This document shows, piece by piece, positions 16,646 to 25,622 of a DNA stretch of 64,000 nucleotides. Numbering within the stretch: the stretch's first letter is position 1; every line of letters begins with the position of its first letter. The notes beneath the pieces are model-generated. The model worked only from the letters and a program-made list of their open reading frames with translations, was not told the origin of the DNA and made no database searches. The DNA comes from Candidatus Sulfotelmatobacter sp. (GTDB lineage: Bacteria; Acidobacteriota; Terriglobia; Terriglobales; Acidobacteriaceae): contig JADGNQ010000004.1 in NCBI GenBank assembly GCA_017883385.1, positions 62,001 through 126,000 on the forward strand, in the 5' to 3' direction. A program made the position numbers and the translations under genes.

Positions 16646-18088
16646 ATGGCGAATTGCATTCAATGCGGACGCAAGCTTCCCGGTTTGACTTTCGGGAAGA
16701 AGATTTGCCAGTGGTGTGTGCAGCACGAAGCTGCGCAGCGCGGCGACGAGGGGGAAGACGCGAAGCAGATCGTCATGCCCGCGCCCTGGGTACGCCGTGA
16801 AGCAAGCATTACCCTGACGCACGTGCTGTTTGGCGCCAGTCTGGCGGTGTTTCTCGCGATGGTGCTGGCCAGCGGTTCGGCGGCAGATTTTCCGGGAAAA
16901 ACTCTTGTACACTTCGGCGCGAACTTCGGGCCGTTGACGCTGTCAGGCGATTGGTGGCGGCTCTTAACCTACATGTTCCTTCACGGCGGCCTGATGCACA
17001 TCGCCTTTAACATGTGGTGCCTCTGGGATCTGGGCGCGCTTTGCGAGTCGCTTTACGGACGTTGGACTTTTGGCGCAATATACCTGCTCACCGGCATTGC
17101 CGGCGGCGTAGCCAGTGTGGGGTGGAATCCGAGCGTGCTCAGCGTGGGCGCATCGGGTGCGATCTTTGGACTCGCTGGTGCCCTGATCGCATCGTTCTAC
17201 CTGGGCGAATTCTCACTGCCTGGCATCGCGATCCGAGGAACACTGAGAAGTCTCGTCTTCTTCGTCGGGTTTAACGTTCTCTTCGGGAGCTTGTTTCCGG
17301 GTATCGACAACGCCTGCCACGCCGGTGGACTAGTCAGCGGACTGATCCTCGGGGCCCTGGTTGCTCGTGTGGCGCCGGGGCACGACAAGCCGCTGCGACG
17401 GGTCGGCGTTCTGCTCTTCATGGTCTTGATCGTGGGAGGCAGCGCGCTGGGAGTACAACGGTGGCGGGGCCCGTCGATGCAGTTTGGGCGATCGTTAACG
17501 GACGCTGAGAGAAACGTCGATCGAATGATCAGCGAGCTTCAAAAGAAGGTACAGCAGAATCCGCAGGATGCGTCGGCACATTACGCGCTCGCGCACGCCT
17601 ACTTCAGCAAGGGACAATTCCCCGAAGGCGAGAGTGAGTTGAAGCGCGTGTTAGATCTGCAACCGCAGAACACAAGAGCCCGAATGGAGTTGGGGGCTAC
17701 CTATCTAAGACAAGAGCAAGCGAAAGAGGCGCAGGGGGAATTTGCAAAGGTGGTGGTACAGGAGCCGGACAATGGCGCTGCCCATGCCGGGCTGGGAGTG
17801 GCGCTCGCGGAGCAGCAAGATCATGCGGGTGCGATCGACGAATACAAAGCCGCATTGCGTCTTGAACCACAGGCTAGCGGCGTCTACTACAGAATGGGCG
17901 TTTCCCAGGCCGAACTGAAGCAGTACGACGACGCGATTGCTTCTTATCTGAAAGAGCGGGAGCAGACCGGCGATGATCCGGACTTGGAGAATGCTCTGGC
18001 GGATGCATATCAGGCGAAAGGCATGACGCAACAGGCGCAAGAGGCACGAAACAAGGTGGCGCAGTTAAGAGGCCAGAGCACAGATTGA
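16646..18088 (+). CDS. Zinc-ribbon / rhomboid protease / TPR fusion protein
   Basis: Rhomboid-family intramembrane serine protease with extra domains, 480 residues. Residues 4-24 form a zinc ribbon (C4, C7, C21, C24: CIQCG ... CQWC). Six or seven membrane segments follow, with the rhomboid motifs HGGLMHIAFNMW (H113, H118, N122), catalytic S170 in GASGAIFG and H225 in CHAGG. From about 290 on there are four or five TPR units (ASAHYALAHAYFSKGQFPEGESEL, AAHAGLGVALAEQQDHAGAIDEY and others). The catalytic dyad is intact. Zinc ribbon and TPR ends probably recruit or regulate partners; substrates unknown. Confidence 0.92.
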   Translation: MANCIQCGRKLPGLTFGKKICQWCVQHEAAQRGDEGEDAKQIVMPAPWVRREASITLTHVLFGASLAVFLAMVLASGSAADFPGKTLVHFGANFGPLTLSGDWWRLLTYMFLHGGLMHIAFNMWCLWDLGALCESLYGRWTFGAIYLLTGIAGGVASVGWNPSVLSVGASGAIFGLAGALIASFYLGEFSLPGIAIRGTLRSLVFFVGFNVLFGSLFPGIDNACHAGGLVSGLILGALVARVAPGHDKPLRRVGVLLFMVLIVGGSALGVQRWRGPSMQFGRSLTDAERNVDRMISELQKKVQQNPQDASAHYALAHAYFSKGQFPEGESELKRVLDLQPQNTRARMELGATYLRQEQAKEAQGEFAKVVVQEPDNGAAHAGLGVALAEQQDHAGAIDEYKAALRLEPQASGVYYRMGVSQAELKQYDDAIASYLKEREQTGDDPDLENALADAYQAKGMTQQAQEARNKVAQLRGQSTD

Positions 18089-18102
18089 CGTTCACTGACA
18101 AC

Positions 18103-18150
18103 CCGCCGAGCTGCGCTCGGCGGACAGCCGGGGGCGGCTGTCCCCACATG
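18103..18150 (+). repeat. Dispersed palindromic repeat, family A, copy 2
   Basis: CCGCCGAG-CTG-CGCTCGGCGG hairpin followed directly by GACAGCCG-GGG-GCGGCTGTC and CCCACATG. It lies in the 70-base gap between the convergent rhomboid and amine-oxidase genes, where it may serve as terminator. Confidence 0.8.
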
Positions 18151-18158
18151 GGCTCTTC

Positions 18159-20117
18159 TCAGCTTTTCGTAATCTCCCCCACCGCACGGTAAGCCTGATT
18201 GATCGCTTCATCTGTGTAGGCATAGGCGCCGGCGTCGGAGTTGGCGATGGCGATGCGGCCGTGGGGCTTGCGCGCGACTTCGCACGGGGTCTCGCCACCT
18301 TCGAGCCAGAACGAATCGAACAGCGAGTTGTACTCGTAGGCGTAGCCGTGGGGCCAGCGATTGACAGTGATCGCGGCGATGTCACGCGCCGGCTCGAAGC
18401 CGCCCGGGCCCAGCGTGCGGGCTAGCTGCTCGCGAATCTTGCGCTCCATGGTTTCGAACGTTGTGCTGAACAGTTCCATACGGCCCATGCTGTGTTGGTC
18501 GCGCGCGGGACGTCCGGGATGGCAGGGTGTTCTCACCATGTGGACGACGATGGGTTGCTCCGGCTTGCGCGGACATTCGTAGCCGCCGATGCTCACGGGT
18601 AAGTCGAGATTTACATACGAATGGTACATGCCCGGGGCGTACACGGAATTCGCGCCCAGTTTCTGGAACGACGTCCAGTTGCGGATGGCAACGTTGGTGT
18701 AGAGCAAAGGAACTTTCTGCGCCGAGGCCAGCGCTTCCTTCTGCTTGTCAGGCAGTTCTTCGCAAATATAGGGAATCACGACGTGCCAGCAGGCGAGGAT
18801 TGAGTGCTTTGCCTTGGCGGTGTAGACCTTGCCGCCGCGAGCGTAGCTGATCTCCACTTCCTTCGCGCTGCCGGAGTCCCCAAGGTGCTTCACGCGCACG
18901 ACCGTGCTGTTCAGGCGAATGCGCACGGGCGAAGTGGAGTCGTCGAGTTTGCCGTAGTTCGCCTTGGCCAGGACAACGTCGGAGACGGAGTTGCCGGGGA
19001 CGGCGTCGGGAATCAGTTTGCGGACCAGTAGGCGCGCGATCGTGGCATTGCCGTCGGGAAAGTGGAAGAAGTATTTCTCGGCTTCTTCATTGGGAATGGC
19101 GTCGCGGTTCATTCCCTTGCCGGGCTTGTCGTCCAACTTCAGGCCATCGAAGCCGGGCAGGTCGAATCCCCAGGCATCCTGCGCTGAAACCGCATCGATG
19201 CCCACGCCGAACAGCGGGTGTGGCATGGTCTGATACATCTTGACGATGTCATCGTGAACGCCGGCGACATCTTTCAGGAAGCTGCCATAACTGATGCGGG
19301 CGAGCTTTGCTTTCTTCTGGTCTGAAGTCAGCCCGGGAAAATAGTCTTTGGGTTCCTGATAGAGGCGCTGCAGGTCGCGCTTGGCCTGGTCGGCGAGGGG
19401 AGCGTCGGCGAGGAACTGCTTCAGCAACTCCGGTGATTCGGCGGCAGCGTCTTCGCTCTCGGTTCCACCTCGAGGGCTGGGGTTGACCACAAGCTTGTCG
19501 GCTCCGAATGTTTCTTTGTCGAAGAAAATCTTGGGGCGCAGGCCAAGCGAATGGTAGAGAGTCTTGTCGACATACTTGGAATAGGAAGGAACGTCGATGC
19601 CCAACTCTTCAATCACGCCTTTGGCGACGGCGCTGTAGGGAGCGGGGCTCTCGATCGAGAAGGTGCCGCCGAAACCCAGGCGGAACACGTCGTTTACCCG
19701 GAATTCGTTGCGCTTGGCGTGACCGCCGAAATCGTCATGGTTGTCGAGAATGAGGATGCGTGCCTTTGCGCCCGCCGCCTTGCGGTAGAAGTGGGCGGCC
19801 GCGAGGCCACTGATGCCGCCACCGACGATGATCAGATCATAGGTTTCGCCGGTGTCTTCGGGCTTGCCAACCGAATCCCAGAACGTGCCGTCGCGGAGGC
19901 TGTGGGCGGCGTCGAACGAACCGGGATGGCTGCCACGCAGGCCGGTAAGCGCGGGCGGGTAGTAGCTGGGGGATTTCTCTGGGGCTGCAGGATCATCGGC
20001 AGCGAAAAGATCCCACGGCATCATGGCTGCGCCCGCTGTCACCGCGATGCCGTTGAGGAAGTCGCGGCGTGTGATCTTGCGATGCATTCCCAGTTGCCGG
20101 TCCTGTGAATCGTGCAC
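18159..20117 (-). CDS. Tat-exported FAD/NAD(P)-binding amine oxidase-like protein (spermidine dehydrogenase-like)
   Basis: 652-residue flavoprotein with a twin-arginine signal (KITRRDFLNGIAVTAGA, Arg 17-18), so exported folded. The dinucleotide-binding start YDLIIVGGGISGLAAAHF (GGGISG at 99-104) is followed by LDNHDDFGGHAKRNEF, as in the spermidine dehydrogenase group of flavin amine oxidases. The GTG start at 20117 has GGAGGAG immediately upstream; an ATG ten codons later still keeps the Tat motif. It lies 19 bases after the CDGSH gene on the same strand, so the two are probably co-transcribed. Substrate not proven; polyamine oxidation is a family-based guess. Confidence 0.83.
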   Translation of the reverse strand: MHDSQDRQLGMHRKITRRDFLNGIAVTAGAAMMPWDLFAADDPAAPEKSPSYYPPALTGLRGSHPGSFDAAHSLRDGTFWDSVGKPEDTGETYDLIIVGGGISGLAAAHFYRKAAGAKARILILDNHDDFGGHAKRNEFRVNDVFRLGFGGTFSIESPAPYSAVAKGVIEELGIDVPSYSKYVDKTLYHSLGLRPKIFFDKETFGADKLVVNPSPRGGTESEDAAAESPELLKQFLADAPLADQAKRDLQRLYQEPKDYFPGLTSDQKKAKLARISYGSFLKDVAGVHDDIVKMYQTMPHPLFGVGIDAVSAQDAWGFDLPGFDGLKLDDKPGKGMNRDAIPNEEAEKYFFHFPDGNATIARLLVRKLIPDAVPGNSVSDVVLAKANYGKLDDSTSPVRIRLNSTVVRVKHLGDSGSAKEVEISYARGGKVYTAKAKHSILACWHVVIPYICEELPDKQKEALASAQKVPLLYTNVAIRNWTSFQKLGANSVYAPGMYHSYVNLDLPVSIGGYECPRKPEQPIVVHMVRTPCHPGRPARDQHSMGRMELFSTTFETMERKIREQLARTLGPGGFEPARDIAAITVNRWPHGYAYEYNSLFDSFWLEGGETPCEVARKPHGRIAIANSDAGAYAYTDEAINQAYRAVGEITKS

Positions 20118-20136
20118 GATCTCCTCCGCGGATGGA

Positions 20137-20373
20137 CTACGAACCGCCTTCGGCCTTCTTCACGGCCAACTCTGCGCCCTGGAATCCGATGCGGCTGTGC
20201 GTGCCGTCGCAGAAGGGCTTGTTGACGGATCCGCCGCAGCGGCAGAGCGAGAATGCCGTTTTGCCGGTGAGGTCGAATGGGGTGCCGTTGACATCGACCA
20301 ATTCGACGGAGCCTTCGGGAGCCTCGACCCGGAACGGGCCATTGGGTCTAACCGTAATCTTTACCTGTGCCAT
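20137..20373 (-). CDS. CDGSH-type iron-sulfur protein
   Basis: 78-residue protein with the CDGSH signature CRCGGSVNKPFCDGTH, whose three Cys and one His bind a labile [2Fe-2S] cluster. The N-terminal half (VKITVRPNGPFRVEAPEG, VELVDVNG) matches the usual beta region. No signal peptide, so cytoplasmic. The ATG at 20373 is preceded by GGAGG at 8 bases; a TTG five codons earlier is in frame but less likely. First gene of a pair with the Tat flavoprotein, suggesting an electron-transfer or cluster-related link, which is an inference. Confidence 0.93.
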   Translation of the reverse strand: MAQVKITVRPNGPFRVEAPEGSVELVDVNGTPFDLTGKTAFSLCRCGGSVNKPFCDGTHSRIGFQGAELAVKKAEGGS

Positions 20374-20690
20374 GAATCGATCCTCCAACCTTACGGGTTT
20401 CTAGTAAGGCTAAAAGATATCATTAAGCGGGGTTGCGTGTCGCGGGGTCGCAGCGGCATGGAAGAAGCTGGCCGCAGCGGCTAAAGAGGTTGCGGAAAAA
20501 GTCGCATTCCGCGTGGGCAGCGCCTGAAGGCGTGATTGACTCGCCAGCATTTACGCTATGCCTGAAGGCATAGCCTGATACGAATCGTGCGTTTTTCAGC
20601 AGCGTCTAAAGGCGCAAGCAGAGAACATCGGTTACGGCACGACTGAAGTCGGGCCCTTCCCATTCTTCCTCACTCCCATGCTTCCTCGTG
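20374..20690. other. Intergenic region with small palindromes (family H)
   Basis: No gene seen. It contains three related hairpins: GCGCCTGAAGGCG at about 20520, a perfect CTATGCC-TGAA-GGCATAG at 20556-20573, and GCGTCTAAAGGCGC near 20605. All share the form N-GCC-TGAA-GGC or a close variant. They lie downstream of the glycosyltransferase-CDGSH gap; the CDGSH promoter should also be here. Confidence 0.5.
20556..20573. repeat. Perfect hairpin CTATGCC-TGAA-GGCATAG
   Basis: Seven-base arms with a TGAA loop, one of three similar hairpins in this intergenic region. Purpose unknown; may be an intergenic repeat family. Confidence 0.55.
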
Positions 20691-21824
20691 TTACGCGGCG
20701 GCGGAACGGACGGAGACCAGGCTGCGATAGAGTTCCAGATAATCCTCGATCATGCGCTTGGTGGTAAAGCGCTCGCGGGCGCGGGTGTAGGCAAGCTCGG
20801 CATAGGCGCGGCACATCGTTCGGTCGGAGTTGAGCAGGCGAATGCTTTCCGCGAGGCTGGCGGCATCGTTGGTGCGGAAGTAGAGAGCCGCATCGCCCCA
20901 GATCTCGCGGTGGCTCGGGATGTCGTTGGCCACGATGGCGCAGCGTGAAAATGCAGCTTCGAGTGCGGCCATCCCCAAGGGCTCGTAACGTGCGGTGGCG
21001 GCATAAATCGAGGCACGGCTGTAGAGTGCGCGAAGTTGTGCCTCGGTCTGCGCGCCGCGAATTGCAACGGAAGTCTGGTTGGTTGTGACTTTAACGTCAG
21101 CACGGATCGGAATGCGGGGCACGGGTACGGTCTGTTCGGCGCCCACAATGCATACCGGGAGGGGATGCGTGTGCTGGGTGAGGAGAGACACCTGCTTGCT
21201 GGCGTCGACCAACCGGCCCACGGCCAGCACGCAATCATCTTTGCTGACGTAGGGATTGAAGAAAATTGGATTGCGTCCTGGGTAGATGACTTCATCACGC
21301 TGCGGCCGGGCGTAGCAGGTGCGGACCCGGTCGAGCATCCACGAGGACGGGGCCACCAGGGCGTCGGCCCCGGCAATGCCGCGGAGAATCATGTCACGAT
21401 ACCACTTCAGCGGACGGCGTTCGGACGCAGCCGAAGGCCGAGGTGGGCGATCCTGCACGGCCTCCGTCCAGGTGATCATGTCGCCATGCGCCATCACGAC
21501 GCGAGGAACGTCCACGGGCAGGTTGCCGTAACAGAACTGATTGAGGTGAAGAACGTCGGGCCGGAGTTCCTGAACCAGCGCGGTGAGGAATGCCGACGAT
21601 TCGGGTAGGTCTTCCTCAGCTTCCTGCATCCATTCCAGGCGAAACGCAGTCGGGCGGTAGTCGAGGCCATGCAGGTGGTCCATCCACGTCGTCTGTTCAG
21701 GGAGCGGGATTTCGCCGAAGCTGACGAGCGTGACGCGCACGCCACGTGTGACCAGACCCGTAACCAGCTCGCGGGTGTAGGTCCACGATCCCGAGAGCGT
21801 GTCGGCGGTAACCAGGACGTGCAC
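20691..21824 (-). CDS. Glycosyltransferase family 4 protein
   Basis: GT-B fold retaining glycosyltransferase, 377 residues, cytoplasmic. N-terminal acceptor domain starts HVLVTADTLSGSWTYTREL; the donor domain has VLAVGRLVDASKQ and the GT4 signature EPLGMAALEAAFSRCAIVANDIPSHREI, with the paired glutamates that hold the nucleotide-sugar. Chosen start is GTG 21824 with GGAGG close upstream; an ATG at 21878 has no Shine-Dalgarno. Neighbours give no pathway hint. Probable role in cell-surface polysaccharide or glycolipid synthesis. Confidence 0.88.
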   Translation of the reverse strand: MHVLVTADTLSGSWTYTRELVTGLVTRGVRVTLVSFGEIPLPEQTTWMDHLHGLDYRPTAFRLEWMQEAEEDLPESSAFLTALVQELRPDVLHLNQFCYGNLPVDVPRVVMAHGDMITWTEAVQDRPPRPSAASERRPLKWYRDMILRGIAGADALVAPSSWMLDRVRTCYARPQRDEVIYPGRNPIFFNPYVSKDDCVLAVGRLVDASKQVSLLTQHTHPLPVCIVGAEQTVPVPRIPIRADVKVTTNQTSVAIRGAQTEAQLRALYSRASIYAATARYEPLGMAALEAAFSRCAIVANDIPSHREIWGDAALYFRTNDAASLAESIRLLNSDRTMCRAYAELAYTRARERFTTKRMIEDYLELYRSLVSVRSAAA

Positions 21825-21972
21825 AGAACCTCCGGGCGGCGGATACCGTGTGGGACACGGGATTCCGGCGGCGACCATTCTAGTGGGAATCAGCGCTAAC
21901 GGGAAGTTATTTCAGAGTGGGTGCGCAAGAATTTGCACAGTCGGAATCGCGACGCTGCGATTGTGTTGCTTT

Positions 21973-22024
21973 GCCCGCCGTGCTTCGCCCAGGCGGGACA
22001 GCCGCCTTCGGCTGTCCCCACATG
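21973..22024 (+). repeat. Dispersed palindromic repeat, family A, copy 3
   Basis: GCCCGCC-...-GGCGGG hairpin (with a TGCTTCGCCCA loop) directly followed by GACAGCCG-CCTTC-GGCTGTCCCCACATG. Same layout as copies 2 and 4. It lies just past the 3' end of the TonB-type receptor gene. Confidence 0.78.
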
Positions 22025-22053
22025 TCTTTCTTCCATGCCGTCTTTGCACGCGC

Positions 22054-25000
22054 CTAGAAGTTGAACTTCAGCGCTAGCTGAATCAACCGCGGGTCCTGGG
22101 CCGCGAGAATGTGATTGAAGGTTGGCGAACTGATGTCGCTGTCGGGCAACCGGAAATTCGTGTGGTTCAGGAGATTGAAAAACTCGGCGCGGAATTGGAA
22201 CTCTTTGCCCTCGGTCACCCGAATGGTCTTGAAAGCTGAGAAATCCCAATTGCCATAGCCCGGCCCTTGGGCAATGTTGCGGCCCGCAGTGCCGAATTGC
22301 TGCACGGGAGAATTCGGGTCGGGGGCAATCTGTTGGAATGCGGCGGCGTTAAGCCACGCTTCGGTAGTGCGCGGTCCCGAATTCGGATTTTGCCCGGTAA
22401 CCAGGTTCGGGCGATTGGCGGAGAAGCCCGTGATTTCCGGCGCTCCTCCCTGCTGGGAGACATCATTGGAATCGAATACAGTGAAGGGAGTGCCGCTCAT
22501 CACGGTCACGATTCCGTTCAGTTGCCAGCCGCCCAGGGCCTGCTGATACCAGCCGTGAGGCTGCCTCCAGAACGGGAGGCTCCACTGGTAGCTCAGCACC
22601 AGGCGGTGACGGGCATCGAACAGAGAACGGCCGCGCTCCGCTGCGAGGTTGAATGGATCCTGCGCGAGATCATTTTCACCCGCCACTGGCTTGGAGGCGG
22701 AGCCGGTCATGTTGAATGACGACGCATCATCCAGAGTCTTGGAAAATGTGTACGAAACCAGGAAGGAAATTCCGTGGCTGAAGCGCTTGCGCAGGCTCGC
22801 CTCTAGAGCGTTGTAAGACGAATTCGCGATGCCAGCGATAAGACCGGTTGAGGAGTAAGTACAGGGCGGAGAGTTCACATCCAGCGTGCAGCCGGAATAG
22901 AGGCGCCGCTGATCGGCATTGCCCGAGGTCGAGAGCGGCAGGCCGGTGGTTAAGTCGATGCCCGGGACGTAGATCGCCGGATTGCCCTCGATGAAGCGCG
23001 GGAGCTTTGTGCCCTTGGTACCTACATACCCGACTTCAAGCAGGAGGTCGGAGCCGAAGGACCTTTGGACGTTCATGTCCCAATCCTGCGAGTAAGGCAG
23101 AGGCAGGTTCGGAGTGAGCGTCAAGTTGGTCAGGGGTTTGGCGAATGAGTTCAACGGCGGAGGGTTGCCGTTGTAGGGATCGGCAAAATTAAGACCTGCG
23201 GGACCAAGGCTGATCTGTTGGGTCTGCAGGTATGGAGGCGCGCTGATCGGCGATTGTAGCGGCCCGCCCTGGCCCGTGTAGTACGGTTCGTAAAAGATTC
23301 CGTAAGCGGAGGTCACCAACCACTTTGCGGCTCCCGTTGGGTCCCAAGCGACACCGAAGCGCGGTGCGAAACCTTTCTTGAACGTCGGGATCAGGCCCCC
23401 CGGAACGCCGGGGTCACCGGGATAAAGCAATCCTGCAGGCGCATCGGGCTTGACCGTCGACTGCCTCCCGGGAATGAAAAGCGTCTGCCGGTTGTGGATC
23501 TCCGTGTAAGGGAACGGCAGTTCGTACCGCAAGCCAACGTTCAAGGTCAGACGGGAGTTTACTTTGTACGTATCCTGCGCATAGCCGTTTAGCGAGTTAC
23601 CCCTGATTCCGCGTGAGAAATCACCTCGGCCCTGGAGGAAGAAAACAGGCTGTCCGACCAGGAACGCGGCGAAACCGTCTCCAAGAATCGGAAAATTTGG
23701 GATGAACACAAAGAAGCCGTTGGTCGCGATCCCCTGCAGCACATTGACATTCAGGTGCTCGTAGCCGCCACCGAATTTGAGTTCGTGCCGCCCGTGAACC
23801 CAGCTCAATGACCCAGAATAGTCGTAGGCGTTTTCATAAGTGTCGCGCGGTCCCGTGATTGGATCGCCGACCGTGGTGTAACCATTCACCTGGAGGAACG
23901 GAGGGCCCGTCGCTACGTCGAGACTAGGGGAGTATTGAAAACCCAGGCTGGCGGGAGAGGTGTGATTCTGGTGCTCATCAAAAAGGAACTTGTTTCGCAA
24001 GTACGAGAACCGGAAGACACCGATCGTGGTGGGAGAGAACGTGTGTGTCTCCTGGGCCACGAAGTTCTGAGCGCGATGATTTTCTCCGACGGGAAAACCG
24101 GGCACGCTTGCGCCGGACGTGGAGAGAGGATCGAACCGCGTGCCATTGCTGAACATGTAGCGGAAGTTCAAAGTGTCGTTGGCGGAGAGATAGTGGTCCA
24201 GACGCAACCCGAACTGATCGGTATTGTCACGCAGAGTCTGAGTAGAGGTGAACACGTTGGTGCCGCTGTTGGGCTCTGGAAACAGGCCTAAGAGCCCCTG
24301 CGACAGCGGATCGATGAATGGCAACTGGTTGTTGAGGATGGGCGCTGGAGGTTGTCCCGGCGGGACTTGGACAAATAGGTTGTAAAGCTGATGGCCTGGA
24401 GTTGGGTTGCTGCACACCCCGTTGCTGTCAAACGTTTCCCCCTTCGTCGCATCGCACAACTGGCTGAAGTCGCCCCCGCGTTCCGCGAGCGAGGGAACCG
24501 TGCTGCCCTGAGTCTCACCTTGCCGGTTGCGAAAGCCCTCGTAGAATCCAAAGACGAACGTCTTATCTTTGCGAATGGGCCCGCCGAAGGTCCCGCCGAA
24601 TTGATTCTGCTTCAGTGGCTCGGTTGTCGTAGCAAAGTAGTTGGTGGCGTCGAAGGCGTCATTGCGCACGAATTCCCAGAGCGCGCCGTGGATCTTGTTG
24701 GTCCCGGAGCGGGTGATGATATTCGTAGTCGAGCCCAGCGTGTTGCCGAACTCAGCATTGGCGTTGTGGGTGAGAATCCTGAACTCGTCAATAGCGTCTA
24801 CGGGCGGCTTGAGAACGAAACCACCGTCCACGCCGTTGAAATTGTTGGCTCCGTCGATCAGGAAGTTGTTGGACTCGGGCCGCTGGCCATTGACAGCGTA
24901 AGCTTGACCGTCCCGCAGAGACCCGCCTGCTTCCGACAGACCGGGAGTGAGAGGCACGACCCCGGGCTGTAGCAGGCCGAGCTGCGTAAAGTTACGCCCA

Positions 25001-25443
25001 TTCAGGGGCAGGTCAAGAACTTCGCGCTCGGAAACCGTCTTGCCCAGACTGGTCACCGTGCCTTGAATGAGTTGAGCGTCGGCCTGCACGTCGACATGCT
25101 GGGTCTCGGCGCCCACGGCGAGATGAACAGGGATGGACGCCGTCTCGTTTACGTCGAGCGTAATGCCTTGCTGGATGTAGGTCTGGAAACCCTTGACCTC
25201 AACCTGCAGGCGGTAGTGCCCGACTGGCAGTTCTAACACGACATAGCTACCCGAGCGATCTGTGATTGCGGTGCGGGTCAGACCTGTTTCCGTTTGCTTG
25301 GCGCTCACGGACGCGCCCTGCACAGCGGCGCCGGTGGGATCGACCACGGTTCCGCGAATGCTTCCTGTGATTTGCTGGGCAGCGGCGCTCAAGCCCAAGA
25401 ACATGGTAAGGACGGCACAGATCAGGTTTCTGACAGTAGTCAT
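22054..25443 (-). CDS. TonB-dependent receptor-like outer-membrane protein with carboxypeptidase-regulatory domain
   Basis: 1129-residue outer-membrane protein of the large type abundant in Acidobacteriota. Signal peptide (NLICAVLTMFLGLSAAAQ), then a carboxypeptidase-regulatory Ig-like domain at about 25-105 (IRGTVVDPTGAAVQGASVS, GSYVVLELPVGHYRL), a plug region (LDLPLNGRNFTQLGLLQPGV) and a long beta barrel ending in LALKFNF with a C-terminal Phe. The ATG at 25443 has GGGGAAA upstream; the frame extends to 25590 but without a signal peptide. Probably imports oligosaccharides or similar polymers. Its stop lies 30 bases from repeat A copy 3. Confidence 0.93.
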   Translation of the reverse strand: MTTVRNLICAVLTMFLGLSAAAQQITGSIRGTVVDPTGAAVQGASVSAKQTETGLTRTAITDRSGSYVVLELPVGHYRLQVEVKGFQTYIQQGITLDVNETASIPVHLAVGAETQHVDVQADAQLIQGTVTSLGKTVSEREVLDLPLNGRNFTQLGLLQPGVVPLTPGLSEAGGSLRDGQAYAVNGQRPESNNFLIDGANNFNGVDGGFVLKPPVDAIDEFRILTHNANAEFGNTLGSTTNIITRSGTNKIHGALWEFVRNDAFDATNYFATTTEPLKQNQFGGTFGGPIRKDKTFVFGFYEGFRNRQGETQGSTVPSLAERGGDFSQLCDATKGETFDSNGVCSNPTPGHQLYNLFVQVPPGQPPAPILNNQLPFIDPLSQGLLGLFPEPNSGTNVFTSTQTLRDNTDQFGLRLDHYLSANDTLNFRYMFSNGTRFDPLSTSGASVPGFPVGENHRAQNFVAQETHTFSPTTIGVFRFSYLRNKFLFDEHQNHTSPASLGFQYSPSLDVATGPPFLQVNGYTTVGDPITGPRDTYENAYDYSGSLSWVHGRHELKFGGGYEHLNVNVLQGIATNGFFVFIPNFPILGDGFAAFLVGQPVFFLQGRGDFSRGIRGNSLNGYAQDTYKVNSRLTLNVGLRYELPFPYTEIHNRQTLFIPGRQSTVKPDAPAGLLYPGDPGVPGGLIPTFKKGFAPRFGVAWDPTGAAKWLVTSAYGIFYEPYYTGQGGPLQSPISAPPYLQTQQISLGPAGLNFADPYNGNPPPLNSFAKPLTNLTLTPNLPLPYSQDWDMNVQRSFGSDLLLEVGYVGTKGTKLPRFIEGNPAIYVPGIDLTTGLPLSTSGNADQRRLYSGCTLDVNSPPCTYSSTGLIAGIANSSYNALEASLRKRFSHGISFLVSYTFSKTLDDASSFNMTGSASKPVAGENDLAQDPFNLAAERGRSLFDARHRLVLSYQWSLPFWRQPHGWYQQALGGWQLNGIVTVMSGTPFTVFDSNDVSQQGGAPEITGFSANRPNLVTGQNPNSGPRTTEAWLNAAAFQQIAPDPNSPVQQFGTAGRNIAQGPGYGNWDFSAFKTIRVTEGKEFQFRAEFFNLLNHTNFRLPDSDISSPTFNHILAAQDPRLIQLALKFNF

Positions 25444-25622
25444 ATGTTTCCCCGTTTTTCGCGTCACAGACACACGAATGCGCCAACACGCGGCCAAGTC
25501 GTGCGCGAGATACACACAGATTGTTAGAGGACCCCAGTCCACAGAACGAACGAGCAGCGAAACGGTAACGGACCGTGCAGACGCGCACAATAGCGCAAAA
25601 ATACTACGCGAGCACGGACGAG

